Positions 15,324 to 19,240 of a stretch of 19,240 nt of DNA are shown here, piece by piece. The stretch is from positions 1-19,240 of the forward strand of contig SFGO01000047.1 of the NCBI GenBank assembly GCA_004556545.1, written 5' to 3'. The notes beneath the pieces were generated by a model. The model did no database searches, had not been told where the DNA came from, and saw only the letters and a list, made by a program, of their open reading frames with translations. Made by a program: the position numbers and the translations under genes. Numbering within the stretch: the first letter of the stretch is position 1; each line of letters starts with the position of its first letter. The stretch comes from Clostridiales bacterium. Its GTDB lineage: Bacteria; Bacillota; Clostridia; Christensenellales; Aristaeellaceae.

Positions 15324-15356
15324 GGGAGGCCGAATGCGCCGCGCATAGGGCCTCCC
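15324..15356 (-). other. Bipartite hairpin in the gap between binding-protein and permease genes
   Basis: GGGAGGCC (15324-15331) pairs with GGCCTCCC (15349-15356), and inside it ATGCG pairs with CGCAT around a CCG loop. No T-run follows on the minus strand, so it is not a full terminator. Such hairpins downstream of a binding-protein gene commonly stabilise its mRNA so that it outnumbers the permeases. Confidence 0.6.
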
Positions 15357-15361
15357 GCCGT

Positions 15362-15397
15362 GAAACGGTTTTTTTCGGATTTTCCGAAACGTTTCGG
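15362..15397. promoter_or_regulatory. Overlapping inverted repeats, including a perfect 14-bp palindrome
   Basis: CCGAAACGTTTCGG (15384-15397) is an exact palindrome of the kind LacI-family proteins bind. It overlaps a second inverted repeat, TTTCGGA-TTT-TCCGAAA (15373-15389), and GAAACG (15362-15367) can pair with CGTTTC (15390-15395). The pairings are mutually exclusive, so the segment could act as alternative RNA structures or as a DNA operator. It lies 21 bp beyond the binding-protein stop codon. Confidence 0.45.
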
Positions 15398-15417
15398 GGT
15401 TATTCTTTATGCTTTCA

Positions 15418-16662
15418 TTATTCTTCCATCAGGAAGTCCATGGTCTGCTGGGCCGTCTTCAGCGCCTCGTCCACGGACGTTCCGGCCAGCACCTGATCGA
15501 TGGCCAGCTGCATGGTGTTCTGCACGTCCGCATTGTAGGGGCCGTAAGCGATCACGGGAGTCTTGGCGGTGTAGTCCATGATGTCCGCGAAAACCTTCTG
15601 GCCGTTGGTGAAGGCGTAGGGCTCGCTGGCGCATTCCAGCTTCTGGGCGGGCAGGTAGGTAGGCACGGTGGCCAGATCTTTGATCAGGTAGGTGTTGAAC
15701 TCGTCGGTCATGAAGGTTTTGAGGAAATCGATGGCCAATTCCTGCTTTTCGGAGCTGGACAGCACCGCCCAGGAGGAGCCGCCGTTGCTGCTGTAGTGGC
15801 CCATGTCCTCGCTCATGCTCGGGATGGTCGTCATGCCCCACAGGCCGGACTGATCCTCCGCGCTGACAATGGAGCCCAGAATCCAGTTGCCGGTGACGGT
15901 CGAAACGATTTTGCCTTCGTTCATGGAAGAAATAAAGGCGGCCCAATCTTCGTTCTCCATCACGATGCCGGAATCATGCAGCTTCTTGATGGTTTCCAGC
16001 GCGGCACGGACACCCGCGTTGTTTTCGATGTTGGCCGAGCCGTCCTCATTGAAGTACCAGGTAGCGGCGCTCTTGACCAGAACCATCATCAGATTGGAGT
16101 AATCGGTTTCCGTCAGCATGTATTTGCCCGTCTTGGCCTGCACGTCCTTGCCGATTTCGATGTAACGATCCCAGGTAATGTCCTTCAGGTCGTCCAGCCC
16201 GTAGCCCGCTTCGGCCAGAAGATCCAAACGGACAAAGTCGGCGCTGGCGGCGCTGTCGAAAGGCAAAGCGTACACCTTGCCTTCATAGGTCCAATAGCCG
16301 ACCTTATCCTGGGCAAAGCAGCTCATGTCAATGCTTTCGCTCAGATCCGCCAGACAGCCGGGAAACAGCTGCAGGAAGCGCTGGGCGCTGTAATCCTGGA
16401 ACAGGGTGATGTCCGGAAGACCGGTCATGTCGCCGGAGGTCAGGGCCACGGTCAGCCGGGTTTCCCGGTCGGAGGTGGCAACCTGCTCGATGTTGATGGC
16501 AACGTCCGGGTGCTGCGCCGTGTACAGCTGCGCGGCATACTCCAGAGCCTTTCCGTTGACACCGCCGGAATACCATACGGTGAGAGTTTCCTCTGCCAGC
16601 ACCGGAAGTGCTGCTGCCAGAAGAATACACAGGGCGAGAACCAGAGTGAGAACCTTTTTCAT
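15418..16662 (-). CDS. ABC sugar transporter extracellular solute-binding protein
   Basis: 414 residues, starting at ATG 16662 behind AAAAGGAGG. The N-terminus is a signal peptide (MKKVLTLVLALCILLAAALP) ending in a probable VLA/EE cleavage site. The mature part looks like a family 1 (MalE/UgpB-type) binding protein: TLTVWYSGG, VAINIEQVA, LPDITLFQDYSAQ, YWTYEGKVYALPFDSAA and TVTGNWILGSI are the expected strand and ligand-lobe segments. The only cysteine of the signal region (C12) follows LAL, which is a poor lipobox, so lipidation is doubtful, unusual for a Gram-positive binding protein. It is first in its operon and separated from the permeases by a structured 147-bp gap, probably for higher expression. 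The ligand is inferred to be a galactoside from the operon's GH2 gene. Confidence 0.93.
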   Translation of the reverse strand: MKKVLTLVLALCILLAAALPVLAEETLTVWYSGGVNGKALEYAAQLYTAQHPDVAINIEQVATSDRETRLTVALTSGDMTGLPDITLFQDYSAQRFLQLFPGCLADLSESIDMSCFAQDKVGYWTYEGKVYALPFDSAASADFVRLDLLAEAGYGLDDLKDITWDRYIEIGKDVQAKTGKYMLTETDYSNLMMVLVKSAATWYFNEDGSANIENNAGVRAALETIKKLHDSGIVMENEDWAAFISSMNEGKIVSTVTGNWILGSIVSAEDQSGLWGMTTIPSMSEDMGHYSSNGGSSWAVLSSSEKQELAIDFLKTFMTDEFNTYLIKDLATVPTYLPAQKLECASEPYAFTNGQKVFADIMDYTAKTPVIAYGPYNADVQNTMQLAIDQVLAGTSVDEALKTAQQTMDFLMEE

Positions 16663-16684
16663 AATGATGCCTCCTTTTATTTTA

Positions 16685-16697
16685 ATGCAAAATGCAT
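16685..16697. repeat. Short perfect inverted repeat in the binding-protein leader
   Basis: ATGCA-AAA-TGCAT is an exact 5+3+5 inverted repeat, just upstream of the binding-protein ribosome binding site. It could be a small regulatory site or hairpin near translation initiation, but may be chance. Confidence 0.25.
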
Positions 16698-16733
16698 CAC
16701 TGCCGTTTTCAAAAAAGCAAAAATATAAAATTC

Positions 16734-16762
16734 TTGCTTCTTTCTTTCGAACGTGCTACACT
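16734..16762 (+). promoter_or_regulatory. Probable promoter of the AraC-type regulator
   Basis: TTGCTT (16734-16739) and TACACT (16757-16762) are separated by 17 bp. The predicted start near 16769 gives a leader of ~70 nt before ATG 16840. No direct repeats typical of AraC half-sites are obvious nearby. Confidence 0.5.
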
Positions 16763-16775
16763 CATTTCGTCATTT

Positions 16776-16804
16776 ATTATAAGGGCAAGTTTTCCTTTCG
16801 TAAA
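16776..16804 (-). promoter_or_regulatory. Probable promoter of the transporter/beta-galactosidase operon
   Basis: On the minus strand TTTACG (16804-16799) and TATAAT (16781-16776) are separated by 17 bp. The -10 is perfect and the -35 is weak, as expected for an activator-dependent promoter. The start near 16769 gives a leader of about 105 nt before ATG 16662. Confidence 0.5.
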
Positions 16805-16839
16805 TCCAAAAATCTTGAATTCATGTAAGGATCTTGATT

Positions 16840-17631
16840 ATGTTTTTTGAGATTAACGACCCGAGGTACGAATGGCTCCCGTTTCTGATTACGACCATCG
16901 GCTCGCAGGAAGAGCAGCCGGCGCTGGATCGTCCCGGCGGCCTGCGCTTTCATCAGTTCCTTTTTGTTACGCATGGGGAGGGCAGCTTTCGGGTGGATGG
17001 GCAGAGCTTCTGCCTTTCCGCCGGGCAGGCTTTGTTCACCCGGAAGGGCATCCCCTTGTTTTACGCGCCGTCCCGCCGGAATTTCGGCACGGCCTGGCTG
17101 ACCTTCCGGGGCAGCGGCGCCGAGGAACTGCTGCGGTATTTCCAGATCCCTTCTTATAAAGTTTTTGCTATTGGCGAGCGAGTCATCGGTAGCCTGAAGC
17201 AGTTTGAGCAGTCGGCGCAGCAGAAAACGGTTCTGTCCCGCTCTGCCGACGGGTATTCGATGGTGCTGAACCTGCTGGAGCAGCTTTCCATGCTCGCTTC
17301 CGCATGGTCCCGAAAGGTCAGAAAGGTGAATAATTACCTGGAGGCGCATTTCAATCAGAACGTGAGTCTGGATGAACTGGCGGAATTTATTGGCACGGAT
17401 CGCTACTCGCTGTGCCGCCAGTACCGGCAGCTGACCGGCGTAACGGTCATGAACGCCCTGCGCACGCTGCGTGTCGCCAAAGCAAAGGAAATGCTGCTTT
17501 CCGACTATTTGAGCGTGAATCAGATTGCCCGCAGCTGCGGCTTTGAAAGCCCCAGCTATTTTGTGCAGGTTTTCAAAAGAGTCGTGGGGATGACGCCCGG
17601 CGAGTACCGCATTTTTTCCCGGCAGGGATAG
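16840..17631 (+). CDS. AraC-family transcriptional regulator
   Basis: 263 residues from ATG 16840, with AAGGA 9 bp before it; the in-frame TTG at 16834 is too close to that site. Residues ~1-150 form a cupin-like sugar-sensing domain (FHQFLFVTHGEGSFRVDGQ, then LSAGQALFTRKGIPLFY). Residues ~165-260 carry the paired AraC helix-turn-helix: NVSLDELAEFIGTDRYSLCR, then SVNQIARSCGFESPSYFVQV followed by FKRVVGMTPGEYR, the family signature. It is divergent from the transporter and beta-galactosidase operon and most likely activates it in response to the imported sugar. Confidence 0.93.
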   Translation: MFFEINDPRYEWLPFLITTIGSQEEQPALDRPGGLRFHQFLFVTHGEGSFRVDGQSFCLSAGQALFTRKGIPLFYAPSRRNFGTAWLTFRGSGAEELLRYFQIPSYKVFAIGERVIGSLKQFEQSAQQKTVLSRSADGYSMVLNLLEQLSMLASAWSRKVRKVNNYLEAHFNQNVSLDELAEFIGTDRYSLCRQYRQLTGVTVMNALRTLRVAKAKEMLLSDYLSVNQIARSCGFESPSYFVQVFKRVVGMTPGEYRIFSRQG

Positions 17632-17747
17632 ACTTTTTCCGCTTGTTGACAACGCTCTGCGGGAGGGCCGCGAGCCATATTTGTCTGTTTATCCGCAGAT
17701 GGGCAAAGGAATTCAGCCTGTCGAAAAACCCTAAATTGGCCGCTGTT

Positions 17748-17807
17748 GCCCGCAAACAGCGCTACGCTGGTTTGCGGGGGAAAGTGCTGCGGCACAAGGG
17801 TTAGGGG
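17748..17807 (+). repeat. 60-bp intergenic repeat, copy A (upstream of the NamZ-like gene)
   Basis: This copy begins GCCCGCAAACAGCGCTACGC and ends CAAGGGTTAGGGGC. It matches copy B at 19142-19201 nearly base for base, differing by one G in the G-run after TTTGC. It contains an imperfect hairpin, CCCGCAAACAGCG with CGCTGGTTTGCGGG. It continues into further hairpins to the right. The 17632-17747 stretch before it holds no recognisable gene or site. Confidence 0.85.
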
Positions 17808-17861
17808 CGCTGCCCCTATAACCCCGGCAGGAGGCAGTGCCTCCTGCACCTCCACTTTTTT
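17798..17861 (+). terminator. Tandem hairpins with T-run, terminator of the AraC gene
   Basis: First hairpin: GGGTTAGGGGC (17798-17808) pairs with GCCCC-TA-TAACCC (17812-17824). Second hairpin: GCAGGAGGCA (17827-17836) pairs with TGCCTCCTGC (17838-17847). ACCTCCAC and six T (17856-17861) follow. The T-run is 8 bases from the stem, so termination may be partial. The unit is fused to repeat copy A. Confidence 0.6.
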
Positions 17862-17886
17862 GACACTCTGAAGGAATTTTTATGCT
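17860..17886 (+). promoter_or_regulatory. Weak candidate promoter of the NamZ-like gene
   Basis: TTGACA (17860-17865) is perfect, but the best -10, TATGCT (17881-17886), is only 15 bp away. The spacing is poor, so the true promoter may be elsewhere or require an activator. The gene's ribosome binding site, TAGGAGGAC, is strong. Confidence 0.3.
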
Positions 17887-17938
17887 GCGGGTCGAATGTC
17901 TGCGATTAAGAAATGTTTGACTCTAGGAGGACAAATTC

Positions 17939-19123
17939 ATGCATACGGTTTTCAACGGAATCGACCGGCCGGAAGCACTGGATAGGGAATTGAAGGGGCT
18001 TCGGTTGGGCGTAGTCACAGGCGGCGGGGCCGTCGATCGGGAGCTGGTTCCCGTGGTGGATCTGCTTTGCAGCCACTATAACGTCGTGTCGCTGTGGAAC
18101 ACCATCTACGGCATCCGGGGCGAGTTTCAGTACGGGGAAACCGTGCCGGAGTACACGGACGCCGTCACCGGACGGCAGGTCGTCAGCATCTTCAACCGGG
18201 AGCGTATCGCCCCGTCCGAGGAAATGCTTGCGCAGGTGGACGCGGTGGTCTTCGATATCCGGGAGGCGGGAACCCGCTTCTTTGAATATCTGCACTGCTG
18301 CGCCGCACTGATGAAGGCCTGCGCCAGGGCGGGCAAAAAGCTGGTTATCCCGGATCGTATCGCGCCTATCAACGGCGTGACGGTGGAGGGCACCGTCTGC
18401 CCGTCTACCATGCATCTGATCGTGGGAGACTATGAACTGCCTTCCCGCACGGCTCTGACCATGGGCGAATTTGCTCAATACGTGAACGGCGAATTCGGCA
18501 TTGGCTGCGACCTGCATGTGATTCCGGCGGAGGGCTGGAAGCGCAGCTGGTACGCGGATGAGACTGATCTGCCGTGGCTGCTGCCCTCGCCCAGCCTGAA
18601 CAGCTGCACCGCCAACCTGCTGTATGCGGGCATGTGCGTGTTTGAGGGCGTGAGCACCATCAGCGAGGGACGCGGCACCAGCAAGCCCTTTGAGCTGATC
18701 GGCGCGCCCTGGGCCGACGGCTACGAGCTGGCCGCCCAAATGAACCGCAAGGGGCTGGAAGGCGTGAGCTTTGCGCCCGTGTTCTTCAAACCCGGCCATT
18801 CCGATTATCAGGGGCAGGTGTGCAAGGGCGTGCAGGTCATCGTCCGGGAGCGCACCCATTTCGAATCCTTCCGCACGGCCATGACCCTGCTGGATACCTT
18901 CCGGGAGCTGTGGCCCGAGGAGATTCAGTGGGCCGGATGCTCTGCCGGTCACGACGTGAAGGAGCTGCCTTCCGCGCCGGAATTCACCCGTTATCTGGAT
19001 AAGCTGCTGGCCGACCCCGACTATACCGCCGGAAACGTCAACGGCGAGCAGCTCATCGACCGCTACGCCGAGGCCCGCGCCCGCTATACGCGGCGCAAGG
19101 AAAAATACCATCTGTACGAATGA
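17939..19123 (+). CDS. DUF1343/NamZ-like (GH171) protein, atypical motif
   Basis: 394 residues from ATG 17939, with AGGAGGAC 6 bp before it. The whole length follows the DUF1343 family, whose characterised member NamZ (YbbC) of Bacillus subtilis is an exo-beta-N-acetylmuramidase. Matching parts are GLRLGVVTGGGAVDREL, AVVFDIREAGTRFFEYL, PDRIAPINGVTVEG, FGIGCDLHVIPAEGWKRS, CVFEGVSTISEGRGTSKPFE (233-252) and GVQVIVRERTHF. The usual PEHG tetrapeptide before IRGEFQYGE is TIYG here (55-58), so its glutamate and histidine are lost. The family's histidine before the MTxGE strand is also not seen (PSRTALTMGEF). There is no signal peptide, so a cytoplasmic role is implied. It stands alone between repeat copies; no muramic-acid genes (murQ, nagZ) are in the window. 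Confidence 0.85.
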   Translation: MHTVFNGIDRPEALDRELKGLRLGVVTGGGAVDRELVPVVDLLCSHYNVVSLWNTIYGIRGEFQYGETVPEYTDAVTGRQVVSIFNRERIAPSEEMLAQVDAVVFDIREAGTRFFEYLHCCAALMKACARAGKKLVIPDRIAPINGVTVEGTVCPSTMHLIVGDYELPSRTALTMGEFAQYVNGEFGIGCDLHVIPAEGWKRSWYADETDLPWLLPSPSLNSCTANLLYAGMCVFEGVSTISEGRGTSKPFELIGAPWADGYELAAQMNRKGLEGVSFAPVFFKPGHSDYQGQVCKGVQVIVRERTHFESFRTAMTLLDTFRELWPEEIQWAGCSAGHDVKELPSAPEFTRYLDKLLADPDYTAGNVNGEQLIDRYAEARARYTRRKEKYHLYE

Positions 19124-19141
19124 TTGCCTTTTCAGGCCCGC

Positions 19142-19201
19142 GCCCGCAAACAGCGCTACGCTGGTTTGCGGGGAAAGTGCTGCGGCACAAGGGTTAGGGG
19201 C
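19142..19201 (+). repeat. 60-bp intergenic repeat, copy B (downstream of the NamZ-like gene)
   Basis: Same orientation and nearly identical to copy A; see that entry. Here the downstream hairpin is disrupted (GGGGCTCTGTTCCGC instead of GGGGCGCTGCCCC), and no T-run follows within the window. Its first hairpin can still end transcription of the NamZ-like gene, 19 bp after the stop. The remaining bases to 19240 hold nothing recognisable. Confidence 0.85.
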
Positions 19202-19240
19202 TCTGTTCCGCAACCTCAATCGTCGTCTTTGGCACTGCCG

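Noticed and set aside
15361..15374. A possible catabolite-response (cre) site TGAAACGGTTTTTT
   Set aside because: The first half fits but the terminal CA is missing.
17556..17855. A 99-codon minus-strand frame
   Set aside because: It is a translation of the hairpin repeat (PPQTSVALFAG, also seen in copy B), not a gene.
17906..19219. A 437-codon minus-strand open frame over the NamZ-like gene
   Set aside because: The plus-strand frame matches DUF1343 throughout; the minus frame starts inside repeat copy B.

Overview
The window looks like chromosomal DNA from a GC-rich Gram-positive anaerobe of the class Clostridia, probably a gut or rumen fibre degrader. The basis is strong AGGAGG-type ribosome binding sites, TTGACA/TATAAT promoters, hairpin-rich intergenic repeats, and a gene set dominated by intracellular glycosidases, sugar isomerases, an ABC sugar importer without its own ATPase, and four regulators of different families. 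Genus cannot be assigned by eye. There are no rRNA, tRNA, CRISPR or transposase genes.

Layout. (1) 1-424: a broken XRE regulator fragment (minus strand) and a divergent promoter region. (2) 425-1552: a regulator with a LacI-type sugar-sensing domain but no N-terminal DNA-binding domain; its C-terminus instead resembles a LuxR-type helix-turn-helix. (3) 1553-1707: a multi-hairpin palindromic element between convergent genes. (4) 9401-1715, minus strand: a tight five-gene operon in the order AraA/FucI-like sugar isomerase, clan-A (GH39-like) glycosidase, ROK sugar kinase, large mannose-6-phosphate-isomerase-like protein, DUF6259-type glycosidase. It is read from an exact-consensus promoter overlapped by a palindrome. 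(5) 9663-10529: a divergent RpiR/MurR-type regulator, the obvious local controller of that operon. (6) 16662-10586, minus strand: a second operon of sugar-binding protein, two permeases and a GH2 beta-galactosidase, with a divergent AraC regulator at 16840-17631. (7) 17939-19123: a DUF1343/NamZ-like (GH171) gene flanked by two direct copies of a 60-bp repeat.

Working together (inference): the AraC-controlled operon imports a beta-galactoside-like oligosaccharide and cleaves it inside the cell. The RpiR-controlled operon has two more intracellular glycosidases to release a monosaccharide, an isomerase to make a ketose, a ROK kinase to phosphorylate it, and a PMI-like enzyme to interconvert the phosphorylated sugars. 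The ROK/PMI pairing recalls gmuE/gmuF of the Bacillus subtilis glucomannan operon. The substrate is not readable from sequence, and this operon has no transporter of its own.

The most unusual items are the sensor-plus-C-terminal-HTH regulator, the isomerase-kinase-PMI operon as a possible uncharacterised aldose route, the NamZ-like protein without the family's PEHG motif or a signal peptide, the repeat copies flanking it, and the structured intergenic RNAs.
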